Shown here one piece after another: positions 1 to 8,649 of a stretch of 64,000 bases of DNA; the first letter of the stretch is position 1; every line of letters begins with the position of its first letter. Both the position numbers and the translations under genes were made by a program. Source of the stretch: Streptomyces chromofuscus (GTDB lineage: Bacteria; Actinomycetota; Actinomycetes; Streptomycetales; Streptomycetaceae); assembly GCF_015160875.1 (NCBI RefSeq), contig NZ_CP063374.1, forward strand, positions 1,178,001-1,242,000, given 5' to 3'. Below the pieces are notes generated by a model that saw nothing but the letters and a program-made list of their open reading frames with translations, searched no databases and had not been told where the DNA came from.

Positions 1-588
1 GAAGAGGACGGGGACCAGGAGGGCGGTGAGCTTGAGCCAGTACTGGAAGGCCTGCACGAAGGTGATGCTGCGCATGCCGCCCGCCGCGACGATCGCGGTG
101 ACGACGACGGCGACGATGATTCCGCCGAACGAGTCGGGCGCACCGGTCAGCACTGTCAACGTCAGACCGGCGCCCTGGAGTTGGGGCAGCAGGTAGAGCC
201 AGCCCACGCCGACGACGAAGGCGCCCGCGAGCCGCCGTACCGCCGGGGAGGCGAGTCGGGCCTCGGCGAAGTCGGGCAGCGTGTACGCGCCGGAGCGGCG
301 CAGGGGCGCGGCGACGAACACGAGGAGCACCAGGTACCCGGCCGTGTAGCCGACCGGGTACCAGAGCATGTCCGGGCCCTGCACGAGGACCAGTCCCGCG
401 ATGCCGAGGAAGGAGGCGGCGGAGAGGTACTCGCCGCTGATCGCGGCGGCGTTCAGGCGGGGGCCGACGGTGCGGGAGGCGACGTAGAAATCGGAGGTGG
501 TCCGGGATATGCGCAGGCCGAACGCGCCGACGAGGACGGTCGCCACGACGACCAGGGCGACGGCGGGGACGGCGTAACCGGAGTACAC
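1..588 (-). CDS. Sodium:solute (acetate/monocarboxylate-type) symporter, 5' part only
   Basis: The first 196 codons of a polytopic membrane protein run off the window edge; the GTG start at 588 follows a purine-rich stretch just after the stop of the DUF485 gene. The visible part begins with a hydrophobic helix (about residues 6-24), then ISGEYLSAASFLG (about 50-62), the typical first inverted-repeat helix of sodium:solute symporters, and further helices near 75-95 and 120-165. The pairing with a DUF485 gene is typical of ActP-type acetate or pyruvate permeases, so sodium-coupled uptake of a short monocarboxylate is the best guess. The substrate cannot be fixed from the sequence. Product family is confident; the 3' two-thirds is missing. 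Confidence 0.85.
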   Translation of the reverse strand, partial: MYSGYAVPAVALVVVATVLVGAFGLRISRTTSDFYVASRTVGPRLNAAAISGEYLSAASFLGIAGLVLVQGPDMLWYPVGYTAGYLVLLVFVAAPLRRSGAYTLPDFAEARLASPAVRRLAGAFVVGVGWLYLLPQLQGAGLTLTVLTGAPDSFGGIIVAVVVTAIVAAGGMRSITFVQAFQYWLKLTALLVPVLF

Positions 589-600
589 GGGCCTACGTCC

Positions 601-1002
601 TCAGCGGTCCTCGACCAGCCGGACGAAGTCGCGTTCGTTGCGTTCGGCGCGGGCGACGTACCAGCGGGCCAGCAGGACCAGGGGCGCGTACAGGCAGAAG
701 CCGAGGACGAGCCACTCCAGCCGGCGGGCGCCGGGGGCGGTCGCGAACACCAGCGGCAGGGGGCCGACGAGCAGCACGAGGACGGCGGACACGGTGAGGG
801 CGGCGCGCAATTGGGTGCGCATCAGGGAACGGACGTAGGTGTGGCCGAGAGTGGTCTGTTCATCGATCTCGGTGCGCGGCCGGTAGTAACCGGAGGCATG
901 GGGGTACCGCCCGCGCGAGCGGAGCCGGGCGTGGGGGAGGCCGCGGCGAGCCGGGCCGGTGACGACGACGCGGCGTTCGGTGGGCTCCTGGGGCACCGTC
1001 AC
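601..1002 (-). CDS. DUF485 family membrane protein, symporter partner
   Basis: A 133-residue protein with a basic cytoplasmic N-terminus and two membrane helices at about 66-86 and 96-114, ending in a charged tail. This is the layout of DUF485 proteins, which sit directly upstream of acetate/solute symporters and are thought to assist them. The GTG at 1002 overlaps the stop of the LytTR gene in GTGA, and a second in-frame GTG lies two codons on, 8 nt from GAGGAGG; either could be the start. It lies 12 bp before the symporter and is surely co-transcribed with it. Role in transport is inferred from family and position. Confidence 0.8.
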   Translation of the reverse strand: MTVPQEPTERRVVVTGPARRGLPHARLRSRGRYPHASGYYRPRTEIDEQTTLGHTYVRSLMRTQLRAALTVSAVLVLLVGPLPLVFATAPGARRLEWLVLGFCLYAPLVLLARWYVARAERNERDFVRLVEDR

Positions 1003-1748
1003 GGCCTCCTCATGAGCAGATCCCTCAGTTCGCGGGCGTGGCGGCGGCTGACCTGGAGTTCCTCGGTGCCGACCAGCACGCTCACCGTGCCCGCGTCCAG
1101 GCGGAGTTCGCCTATGTGCCGCAGGGCGACCAGGTGGCGGCGGTGGATGCGCACGAAGCCCCGGGAGCGCCAGCGGTCCTCCAGGGTGGACAGCGGGATG
1201 CGCACCAGGTGGCTGCCCTTGCCGGTGTGCAGCCGGGCGTAGTCGCCCTGGGCCTCGACGTGGGTGATGTCGTCGACGGCGACGAAACGGGTCACGCCGC
1301 CCAGTTCGACGGGTATGTGGTCGGGATCGGGCTCGTGCACGGGGACGCGCGGGGTGGTGCCGCGCTGCTCGGCGGCCCGGCGCACCGCCTCGGCGAGGCG
1401 TTCCTTGCGGACCGGCTTGAGGACGTAGTCGACCGCCTTCAGGTCGAACGCCTGCACGGCGAAGTCCTCGTGCGCGGTGACGAAGACGACCAGCGGGGGC
1501 TGGGCGAACCCGGTGAGCAGGCGGGCCAGGTCGAGACCGTCGAGGCCGGGCATGTTGATGTCGAGGAAGACGACGTCGATCGCCTCGGGTCCGTCCGGTC
1601 CGGACTCCAGGGCCCGGGTGATCCGGCGCAGCGCCTCGGTCGCGTCGCCGGCGCCCTCGGCGCTGCCGATCCGCGGGTCCGCGTTCAGCAGGTACACGAG
1701 TTCCTCGAGGGAGGGGCGTTCGTCGTCGACAGCCAGGGCGCGCAGCAT
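999..1748 (-). CDS. LytTR family DNA-binding response regulator
   Basis: A 249-residue response regulator. The receiver domain spans about 1-120, with acidic pocket residues in AVDDERPS and a phosphoacceptor Asp at about residue 63 in VVFLDINMPG; VDYVLKPV carries the conserved Lys. The LytTR DNA-binding domain spans about 145-249 (FVRIHRRHLVAL). The ATG at 1748 is chosen because the receiver fold starts there; a GTG 36 nt upstream is possible but no clear ribosome site precedes either. It heads the operon with the DUF485 and symporter genes and probably controls them in response to the transported acid. No histidine kinase gene is adjacent in this window. Confidence 0.88.
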   Translation of the reverse strand: MLRALAVDDERPSLEELVYLLNADPRIGSAEGAGDATEALRRITRALESGPDGPEAIDVVFLDINMPGLDGLDLARLLTGFAQPPLVVFVTAHEDFAVQAFDLKAVDYVLKPVRKERLAEAVRRAAEQRGTTPRVPVHEPDPDHIPVELGGVTRFVAVDDITHVEAQGDYARLHTGKGSHLVRIPLSTLEDRWRSRGFVRIHRRHLVALRHIGELRLDAGTVSVLVGTEELQVSRRHARELRDLLMRRP

Positions 1749-1825
1749 GAACGTGGAGTCTAGGAGCAATCCGTACGCCTGCACACGTGCCGGACGTGGC
1801 CGTTTCCGCTGGATACAGTGCCGTT

Positions 1826-2329
1826 ATGAACAGCAGGGCGGCACCCTTCGACGAACTGGACCGGAAGATCATCACCGCGTTGATGGCGAACTCCCGGACG
1901 AGCTTCGCCGAGATCGGCGCGGCGATCGGGCTGTCCTCGACGGCCGTGAAGCGCCGGGTGGACCGGCTGCGCGAGACCGGTGTGATCACCGGGTTCACGG
2001 CGACGGTGGAGCCGTCGGCGCTGGGCTGGCGCACGGAGGCGTACGTCGAGGTGTACTGCGAGGGCGCGGCCCCGCCCCGGCGGCTGGCGGAGGTGGTGCG
2101 CGGGTATCCCGAGATCGCGGCGGCCATGACCGTGACCGGCGGGGCTGACGCGCTGCTGCACGTGCGGGCGCGGGATGTGGAGCACTTCGAGGAGGTGCTG
2201 GAGCGGATCCGTACGGAGCCGTTCATCCGCAAGACGATCAGCGTGATGGTGCTGTCCCATCTCATCCCGGAGAGTCCGGAGGCGGGTGCGAGCCAACCCG
2301 CGCCGGAACGCGCACCAGACGTGCGTTAG
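1826..2329 (+). CDS. Lrp/AsnC family transcriptional regulator
   Basis: A 167-residue protein with an N-terminal winged HTH (LDRKIITALMANSRTSF, then IGLSSTAVKRRVDRL, about 10-60) and a C-terminal RAM ligand-binding domain (about 75-150, with a TGGADALLHV strand). The ATG at 1826 is preceded by TACAGT (1814-1819), a -10-like hexamer only 6 nt upstream, so the mRNA may be leaderless. It is divergent from the LytTR operon (77 bp) and 122 bp upstream of the dimethylargininase-like/rocD pair, so control of arginine or ornithine breakdown is likely by analogy with other Lrp proteins next to amino-acid catabolic genes. Confidence 0.88.
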   Translation: MNSRAAPFDELDRKIITALMANSRTSFAEIGAAIGLSSTAVKRRVDRLRETGVITGFTATVEPSALGWRTEAYVEVYCEGAAPPRRLAEVVRGYPEIAAAMTVTGGADALLHVRARDVEHFEEVLERIRTEPFIRKTISVMVLSHLIPESPEAGASQPAPERAPDVR

Positions 2330-2451
2330 GCCGTCGAACTGCGCAGCGATCCTGCGCGGACACGCAGCTTTTGTTTCTTGTCGGGCTTCTGCGCCGTTCC
2401 TACCGTGGTGTCACCCCCGTTCGACACCGCAGGAAGCGGAGGAACCCCTCT

Positions 2452-3273
2452 GTGCCCGAGAACCGTGTGCCGCGCCGGCGGCGCTTCCTCGTCTGCGAAC
2501 CCAGATATTTCGCCGTGCAGTACGCGATCAATCCCTGGATGCACCCCGACGTCCGCGTCGACGTCGATCTGGCCCAGAAGCAGTGGCGGACGCTGATCCG
2601 CGTCTACGAGGACCACGGTCACACGGTCGAGACCGTGCCGCCGGTGCCGGGTCTGCCGGACATGGTCTTCGCCGCCAACTCGGCGGTCGTCGTCGACGGC
2701 CGCGTGTTCGGCTCCCTGTTCCAGGCGCCCGAGCGGCGCCCGGAGTCCTCGTACTACGACACCTGGTTCAAGGCGGCGGGCTTCGACGTCTACCGTCCGG
2801 AGAACGTCTGCGAGGGCGAGGGCGATCTCGTCCCGACGGGCCGGTACGTCCTGGCCGGGACCGGTTTCCGCACCACCCGTGAGGCGCATCGTGAGGTGCA
2901 GGAGTACCTCGGGGTGCCGGTGATCTCCCTGACCCTGGTGGATCCGTACCTCTACCACCTCGACACGGCGCTGTTCGTGCTCGACGACGAAAACATCGCC
3001 TACTACCCGGACGCGTTCTCGCCCGGCAGCCGTGAGGTGCTCGCCCGGCTGTACCCGGACGCGGTGCTCGGCACGCGCGAGGACGCGATGACGTTCGGGC
3101 TGAACTCCGTCTCCGACGGACGTCACGTCTTCATCTCACCCCGCGCCGAGGGACTCGCCGCGCAGCTCGCCGACCGCGGCTACGTGCCCGTCCCCGTGGA
3201 CCTGTCCGAGTTCCACAAGGCCGGCGGGGGCATCAAGTGCTGCACCCAGGAAATCCGGGAGATCCGTTCATGA
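2452..3273 (+). CDS. ddaH: Dimethylargininase (DDAH)-like amidinotransferase-fold hydrolase
   Basis: A 273-residue guanidino-modifying enzyme. Family members hydrolyse N-omega-methylated arginine (or arginine) to citrulline through a covalent Cys intermediate. Visible signatures are NPWMHPDV (substrate loop), FAANSAVV, the catalytic His in YLYHLDTALF and the catalytic Cys near the C-terminus in GGIKCCTQEIR. The GTG start at 2452 has GGAGGA 8 nt upstream. The stop overlaps the rocD start in ATGA, so the two are translationally coupled. This argues for a catabolic arginine/ornithine module under the upstream Lrp regulator. Dimethylarginine versus arginine as substrate is not decided by the sequence. 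Confidence 0.85.
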   Translation: MPENRVPRRRRFLVCEPRYFAVQYAINPWMHPDVRVDVDLAQKQWRTLIRVYEDHGHTVETVPPVPGLPDMVFAANSAVVVDGRVFGSLFQAPERRPESSYYDTWFKAAGFDVYRPENVCEGEGDLVPTGRYVLAGTGFRTTREAHREVQEYLGVPVISLTLVDPYLYHLDTALFVLDDENIAYYPDAFSPGSREVLARLYPDAVLGTREDAMTFGLNSVSDGRHVFISPRAEGLAAQLADRGYVPVPVDLSEFHKAGGGIKCCTQEIREIRS

Positions 3274-4493
3274 CCGCACCCGCCCGTACCCGCGACTCCG
3301 CCGAGCTGATCCGCGCCGAGGAGCCGGTGCTCGCGCACAACTACCACCCGCTGCCCGTGGTCGTGGCCCGCGCCGAGGGCACCTGGGTGGAGGACGTCGA
3401 GGGCCGCCGCTACCTCGACATGCTGGCCGGCTACTCGGCCCTCAACTTCGGCCACCGCCACCCCGCCCTGATCGACGCCGCCCACCGCCAGCTGGACCGC
3501 CTCACGCTGACCTCCCGCGCCTTCCACAACGACCGGCTCGCCGAGTTCGCCGAGCGGCTGGCCGGGCTGACCGGCCTGGACATGGTGCTGCCCATGAACA
3601 CGGGCGCGGAAGCGGTCGAGAGCGGCATCAAGGTGGCCCGCAAGTGGGCGTACGACGTGAAGGGCGTGCCCGCCGACCGGGCGACGATCGTGGTCGCGGC
3701 GGAGAACTTCCACGGCCGTACGACGACGATCGTGAGCTTCTCGACGGACGAGACGGCGCGGGCGGGGTTCGGGCCGTTCACACCGGGCTTTCGGATCGTG
3801 CCGTACAACGACCTCGCCGCGCTGGAGGCGGCGGTCGACGAGACGACGGCGGCGGTGCTGATCGAGCCGATCCAGGGCGAGGCCGGGGTCGTCGTCCCGG
3901 ACGACGGCTATCTGGCGGGCGTGCGGGAGCTGACGCGGCGCGCGGGCTGCCTGTTCGTCGCGGACGAGATCCAGTCGGGCCTGGGCCGTACGGGCCGGAC
4001 GCTCGCCGTCGAGCACGAGGGCGTCGTCCCCGACGTGCTGCTGCTCGGCAAGGCGCTGGGCGGGGGCATCGTGCCGGTGTCGGCGGTGGTCGCGCGCCGC
4101 GAGGTACTCGGGGTGCTGGGGCCGGGTGAGCACGGTTCGACGTTCGGCGGCAACCCGCTGGCCGCGGCGGTCGGCACGGCCGTGGTCGAGCTCCTGGAGA
4201 CCGGCGAGTTCCAGCGCCGGGCCGCCGAGCTGGGCGAGTCGCTGCGTGAGGGCCTCGAGGAGCTGGTCGGCAAGGGCGTCGTCGGCTTCCGGGCGCGAGG
4301 GCTGTGGGCCGGGGTCGACATCGACCCGGCGATCGGCACGGGGCGTGAGATCAGTGAACGCCTGATGCACGAGGGCGTGCTGGTGAAGGACACCCACGGC
4401 TCCACCGTCCGGCTGGCCCCTCCCCTGACCATCACGGCCGAGGAACTGCGGTCGGCGGTGGACGCGCTGGGCGTGGTGCTCGGGCAGGCCTGA
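3270..4493 (+). CDS. rocD: Ornithine aminotransferase (ornithine--oxo-acid transaminase)
   Basis: A 407-residue class III PLP aminotransferase of usual length. It transfers the delta-amino group of ornithine to 2-oxoglutarate, giving glutamate semialdehyde on the way to proline or glutamate. Signatures are NTGAEAVESGIKVARKW (PLP phosphate-binding loop), NFHGRTTTIVSFS, VADEIQSGLGRTG (Asp contacting the pyridine N) and LLGKALGGG with the Schiff-base Lys, followed by HGSTFGGNPLA. Start and stop context: ATGA overlap with the preceding hydrolase gene and a hairpin terminator just after the stop. Confidence 0.93.
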   Translation: MTAPARTRDSAELIRAEEPVLAHNYHPLPVVVARAEGTWVEDVEGRRYLDMLAGYSALNFGHRHPALIDAAHRQLDRLTLTSRAFHNDRLAEFAERLAGLTGLDMVLPMNTGAEAVESGIKVARKWAYDVKGVPADRATIVVAAENFHGRTTTIVSFSTDETARAGFGPFTPGFRIVPYNDLAALEAAVDETTAAVLIEPIQGEAGVVVPDDGYLAGVRELTRRAGCLFVADEIQSGLGRTGRTLAVEHEGVVPDVLLLGKALGGGIVPVSAVVARREVLGVLGPGEHGSTFGGNPLAAAVGTAVVELLETGEFQRRAAELGESLREGLEELVGKGVVGFRARGLWAGVDIDPAIGTGREISERLMHEGVLVKDTHGSTVRLAPPLTITAEELRSAVDALGVVLGQA

Positions 4494-4503
4494 GCGGAGG
4501 GAC

Positions 4504-4552
4504 GGGGCGGCTCCGAAGGCGGGCGACGGCGTCGCCCTCACCGGGCCGCCCC
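4504..4552 (+). terminator. Nested hairpin terminator after rocD
   Basis: GGGGCGG (4504-4510) pairs with CCGCCCC (4546-4552), and inside it GGGCGAC/GTCGCCC (4521-4537) forms a perfect 7-bp stem with a 3-nt loop. It begins 11 nt after the rocD stop. A C-rich run follows instead of a U-tract, as is common in Streptomyces. The rest of the stretch to 4767 is C-rich on this strand and shows no gene. Confidence 0.65.
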
Positions 4553-4767
4553 TTCCCCCCCGCCACCCCACACACCCGCCGCCCCCTCGCAGCCGCCCGC
4601 CCCGCCCCACACACCCGCCACCCTCCACAGCCGCCCGCCCCGCCAGGCGCGGGCGCGTCCCCCAATGTGGCGCCCCCCGCGGCGGTCGACGCGGCAACCC
4701 CATAGCCGCTGGGGTGAAGATGGGAGCAAGAGGTGGTAGACCACTCTCAGCGACAGAGAGGTCAGCC

Positions 4768-7290
4768 GTGGGCACATACGAGGAGCGCGACGTCGACCGT
4801 CGGCGGTTCGACGTGGCGGACGCGGCTCCCGTGCTGCTGGACGCCCGGGGCGTGGTGACGAGCTGGACGAGGGACGCCCAGCGCCTGCTGGGCTACGCCC
4901 CCGAGCAGGCCGTCGGTCTCGGAGTCGCCGAGCTGCTGACGGCCGAGGACGCGCCGCGCGTGCCCGAACTGTTCGAGCGCTGCACCAGGGACGGCAGCTG
5001 GGCGGGCCTGCTGACGGCCCGGCGCGAGGACGGGGTGCCGGTCCGGGTGATGGTGCGGATCACCTCCGCGCTGGAGAGGCAGGGCCCCTCGCGCTGGCTG
5101 GTGCTGCTGTCGGAACTGCACGAGGCGCCCGGCTGGGACATGAGCCGCGGCATGCTGGAGCAGCTGGTGGCCCGTTCCCCCGTCGGCATAGCGATCGTCG
5201 ACACCAATCTGCGTTACGTCTGGTCGAACGCCGCCCTCGCCCAGTTCGGCGGCGGCCCGCCCGGCCACCGGCTGGGGCTGCGGCTGGCGGACATCCAGCC
5301 CGGCCTGGACACCGAGGCGATCGAGGCGCAGATGCTGCACGTCCTGGCGACCGGCGAGTCGGTCGTCGGCTACGAGCACGTGGGCCACGTACGGTCCGCC
5401 CCGTTCCGCGAGACCGCGCACATGATGTCGTTCACCCGGCTCGACGACGGCCACGGCCACCCCATGGGCGTGTACTACACCGTCGTCGACATCACCGACC
5501 GGCACCGCGCCCGCCAGCGCCTCGCCCTGCTCGACCGGGCCGGCGAGCGCATCGGCCGGACCCTGGACATCACGCTGACCGCGCAGGAGCTGGCCGACGT
5601 CGCGGTGCCCGAGCTCGCCGACTTCGTGACCGTGGACCTGCTGGAGTCGGTGCTGCGCGGCGCGGAGCCCGAGCCGGGGCCGCCGCGCGACACGGCCCTC
5701 GTGCCGCTGCGCCGCGCCGGTCACCGGTCGCTCGACCGGTCCGTCCCGGAGGCCGACGTGAGGATCGGCGAGGTGGCGACGTATCTGGCCGGTTCGCCGC
5801 CGATCCGCTGCCTCATGACGGGCAGGTCCTGGCGCGAGGAACGGCTCGACCCGCTCGGCGAGGAATGGGCCGTCGACGCGCGCGGCGGCCGGCGGTCGAT
5901 CTTCCTGGAGCTGGGCCTGCACAGCGCGATGATCGTGCCGATCCGCGCGCGCGGCGCCACCCTGGGCGTCACCACGTTCTTCCGGCGCCGCCGCCACGAG
6001 CACTTCGACGCGGGGGACCTCAGCCTCGCCGAGGATCTCGTCTCACGCGCGGCCGTGTGCGTGGACAACGCCCGGCGCTACACCCGCGAGCGGGACGCGG
6101 CCCTGGTGCTGCAGCGCAGCCTGCTGCCGCACCGGCTGGCGCAGCAGGAGGCCGCGGAGGTGACGGCCTGCTACCGCCCCGCCGACGAGCTGACCGGCCT
6201 CGGCGGGGACTGGTACGACCTGATCCCGCTGTCGGGGGCACGGCTCGCCCTCGTGGTCGGTGAGGTCGCCGGGCACGGCATCCCCGCGGCGGCGGCCATG
6301 GGACGGCTGCGGACCGCCGTGCGTACCCTCGCGGCGCTGGACCTGCCGCCGGAGGAGGTGCTCGGCCACCTCGACGACCTGGTGGCCATGGGCACGCCCG
6401 ACGAGGGGGTCGTCCCGGACGCGGGCGGGGCGGACGGCAGCCGGTGCCTACTGCACGGAGAGGACACCGGCGGCTCCGAGTCCGTCGGGTCCAGCTGCCT
6501 GTACGTCGTCTACGACCCGGTCGACGGCCGGTGCACGATGGCTGCCGCCGGGCACCCCCCGCCGGCCGTCATCGGGCCCGACGGCAAGGTCGTCTGGGCC
6601 GAGCTGCCGCAGGGACCGGCGCTCGGCGTGGGCGGGCCGCCGTTCGAGTCGGTGGAGATGACCCTGCCCGAGGGCAGCATGCTCGCGCTGTACACCGACG
6701 GGCTGCTGGCCAGCGCGGACGACGAGGCGTGGGCCGTCGACGTGGGCCGGGACCGGCTCCGCGGTGCGCTGGAGCGGTCGGCGGCCTCGCTGGAGCAGCG
6801 CTGCCGGTCCGTGGTCGACGCGCTGGTGCCCGCGCGCCCGCACGACGACGTGGCCCTGCTGCTGGCGCGCACCCGGATGCTCGGCGCCGACCGGGTGGCG
6901 AGCTGGGATCTGCGCCCCGATCCGGCCGTGGTCGCCGACGCCCGCAAGACGGCCTGCCGGCAGCTGTCGGAGTGGGATCTGGACGAGCTGACCTTCACCA
7001 CCGAGCTGGTCGTGAGCGAGCTGGTCACCAACGCCATCCGGCACGCCACCGACCCGATCCGGCTGCGGCTGATCAGGGCGGACACGCTGGTCTGCGAGGT
7101 GTTCGACGGCGGCGCCACCACCCCCCATCTGCGGCATCCGCGCACCACCGACGAGGGCGGGCGCGGACTGCTGCTGGTCTCGCAGCTCACCCAACGGTGG
7201 GGCACCCGGTTCGTGCCCGACGGCAAGGTCATCTGGGCCGAGCAGCCGCTGACCGGCCTGGCGTTCGACATGGTCGGCCTCCTGGACTGA
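4768..7290 (+). CDS. PAS-PAS-GAF-SpoIIE phosphatase with C-terminal HATPase domain
   Basis: An 840-residue cytosolic regulator. By eye: PAS 1 (about 10-115), PAS 2 (about 130-250), GAF (about 265-440), a PP2C/SpoIIE phosphatase (about 470-695; GGDWYDLIP, GHGIPAAAAMG, YTDGLLA, HDDVALLLA) and an RsbW-type ATPase (about 715-838; VVSELVTNAIRHA, GGRGLLLVSQL). Such proteins dephosphorylate anti-anti-sigma factors and can also bind or phosphorylate them, linking a sensed signal to alternative sigma factor release. One metal-site motif reads GEVAGHG where GDVxGHG is usual (Asp to Glu). The GTG at 4768 has GAGAGG upstream; a GTG at 4714 in the same frame is an alternative. Confidence 0.88.
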   Translation: MGTYEERDVDRRRFDVADAAPVLLDARGVVTSWTRDAQRLLGYAPEQAVGLGVAELLTAEDAPRVPELFERCTRDGSWAGLLTARREDGVPVRVMVRITSALERQGPSRWLVLLSELHEAPGWDMSRGMLEQLVARSPVGIAIVDTNLRYVWSNAALAQFGGGPPGHRLGLRLADIQPGLDTEAIEAQMLHVLATGESVVGYEHVGHVRSAPFRETAHMMSFTRLDDGHGHPMGVYYTVVDITDRHRARQRLALLDRAGERIGRTLDITLTAQELADVAVPELADFVTVDLLESVLRGAEPEPGPPRDTALVPLRRAGHRSLDRSVPEADVRIGEVATYLAGSPPIRCLMTGRSWREERLDPLGEEWAVDARGGRRSIFLELGLHSAMIVPIRARGATLGVTTFFRRRRHEHFDAGDLSLAEDLVSRAAVCVDNARRYTRERDAALVLQRSLLPHRLAQQEAAEVTACYRPADELTGLGGDWYDLIPLSGARLALVVGEVAGHGIPAAAAMGRLRTAVRTLAALDLPPEEVLGHLDDLVAMGTPDEGVVPDAGGADGSRCLLHGEDTGGSESVGSSCLYVVYDPVDGRCTMAAAGHPPPAVIGPDGKVVWAELPQGPALGVGGPPFESVEMTLPEGSMLALYTDGLLASADDEAWAVDVGRDRLRGALERSAASLEQRCRSVVDALVPARPHDDVALLLARTRMLGADRVASWDLRPDPAVVADARKTACRQLSEWDLDELTFTTELVVSELVTNAIRHATDPIRLRLIRADTLVCEVFDGGATTPHLRHPRTTDEGGRGLLLVSQLTQRWGTRFVPDGKVIWAEQPLTGLAFDMVGLLD

Positions 7291-7354
7291 CACGGCAGGT
7301 CGGTCGCCGCCGGGCGTGGAAAACTGGTGGGACAGCGGCGGTGAGGCGGAAGCC

Positions 7355-8584
7355 ATGGACGATGCGGCGATCGACTACGGGGCGGTGTTCCAGTCCCTGC
7401 CCGGCATGGTCGCGCTGCTCACGCCCGAGCTGGTGTACGCGGACGTCAACGAGGAGTATCTGCGGATGTCCGGGCGCCGCCGGGAGGACGTGGTCGGCCG
7501 CCATCTGTTCGACGTCTTCCCGGACAACCCCCACGACCCGGCCGCGACCGGCATGCGCAACCTGGAGGCCTCGCTGCGCCGGGTGCTCACCACCGGCCGA
7601 CGGGACGCCATGGCCCTCCAGCGGTACGACGTGGAGTACCCCGGCCGGCCCGGGCACTGGGACGAGCGGTACTGGAGCCCCGTCAACGCGCCGGTCATCG
7701 GCCCGGACGGGGACGTCGTGCTGCTGGTGCACCGGGTGGAGGAGGTCACCGAGCTGATCCGGGACCGGGGCGGCCCCGGCGGCGACAATGCCCAGGTGCT
7801 GGAGGGCGAGCTGTACACCCGCGCCCTCGAGCTCCAGGAGCTCAACGACCGGCTGCGCCGGGCGCACGCCCGGGAACGCGAGGTGGCACTGGCCCTGCAG
7901 GAGGCGATGCTGCCCGCCCGCCGGCAGGTGGGGCACCACGGGGCGGCGGTGCGCTACCGGCCGGCGGTCGGCGCGCTGCACGTGTGCGGCGACTGGTACG
8001 ACCTGGTCGACCTGGTGGGCGGCAACCGCATCGGCGTCTCGGTCGGCGACGTGGTCGGCCACGGCCTGGCCGCCGCGGGCGTCATGGGCCAGCTGCGCAG
8101 CGCGCTGAGCGCGGCCTCCCGGGTGGCGGCGGGGCCGGCCCAGGCGCTCGACGTGCTGGGGCGGTACGCCCATGTGGTCGACGGGGCCGAGTCGGCCACG
8201 GCGGTGACGACGTTCATCGACTGCGACCGGCTGACCATCACCTACAGCAGCGCGGGTCACCTGCCGCCGGTGCTCGTGCACCCCGACGGGCGCGTCGAGT
8301 TCCTCGACCGGGCCACCGATCCGCCGCTCGACGCCCGTCCCGACCCGCGGCCCCGCCCGCAGGCCGACACCACGTTCACCCCCGGCGGCGTCCTCGCCCT
8401 CTACACCGACGGCCTGGTCGAGCGGCGCGGGGAGGACATCGACAAGGGCCTGAACCGGCTCGCCGAGTCCCTCGTCCGGCACCGGGACGCGGACCCGGAG
8501 GACCTCGCGGACGCCGTCCTGCTCGAACTGCTGCCGCCCGACGGCGCCACCGACGACACCGCGCTGATCATCGTGCGCCTGTGA
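7355..8584 (+). CDS. PAS domain SpoIIE-type protein phosphatase
   Basis: A 409-residue protein with an N-terminal PAS domain (about 5-130; VFQSLPGMVALLTPEL) linked by a predicted helical segment (about 150-185, rich in Leu and Glu) to a PP2C/SpoIIE phosphatase domain (about 190-405). All acidic metal motifs are present: CGDWYDLVD, VGDVVGHG, YTDGLVERR and DDTALIIV. The ATG at 7355 follows GAGGCGGA. It lies 64 bp after the larger phosphatase on the same strand, so the two may be co-transcribed and act on related anti-sigma antagonists. It lacks the HATPase domain of its neighbour. Signal and partner are unknown. Confidence 0.88.
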   Translation: MDDAAIDYGAVFQSLPGMVALLTPELVYADVNEEYLRMSGRRREDVVGRHLFDVFPDNPHDPAATGMRNLEASLRRVLTTGRRDAMALQRYDVEYPGRPGHWDERYWSPVNAPVIGPDGDVVLLVHRVEEVTELIRDRGGPGGDNAQVLEGELYTRALELQELNDRLRRAHAREREVALALQEAMLPARRQVGHHGAAVRYRPAVGALHVCGDWYDLVDLVGGNRIGVSVGDVVGHGLAAAGVMGQLRSALSAASRVAAGPAQALDVLGRYAHVVDGAESATAVTTFIDCDRLTITYSSAGHLPPVLVHPDGRVEFLDRATDPPLDARPDPRPRPQADTTFTPGGVLALYTDGLVERRGEDIDKGLNRLAESLVRHRDADPEDLADAVLLELLPPDGATDDTALIIVRL

Positions 8585-8600
8585 GCGTCCCGCCGGGTCG

Positions 8601-8641
8601 CCGTGGCGGGGCGGAACCGACGTCGCCCCGCCCCGCCACGG
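8601..8641. terminator. Bidirectional hairpin terminator
   Basis: A perfect 13-bp inverted repeat, CCGTGGCGGGGCG (8601-8613) with its complement at 8629-8641 and a 15-nt loop. It lies between the convergent stops of the SpoIIE gene (8584) and the DUF574 methyltransferase gene (8650), so it can serve both. Confidence 0.8.
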
Positions 8642-8649
8642 CCCACGGG

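Noticed and set aside
601..2265. A 554-codon minus-strand open frame spanning the LytTR and Lrp genes
   Set aside because: Only its last 130 codons (DUF485) look like protein; the rest is antisense or out-of-frame sequence over two clear genes.
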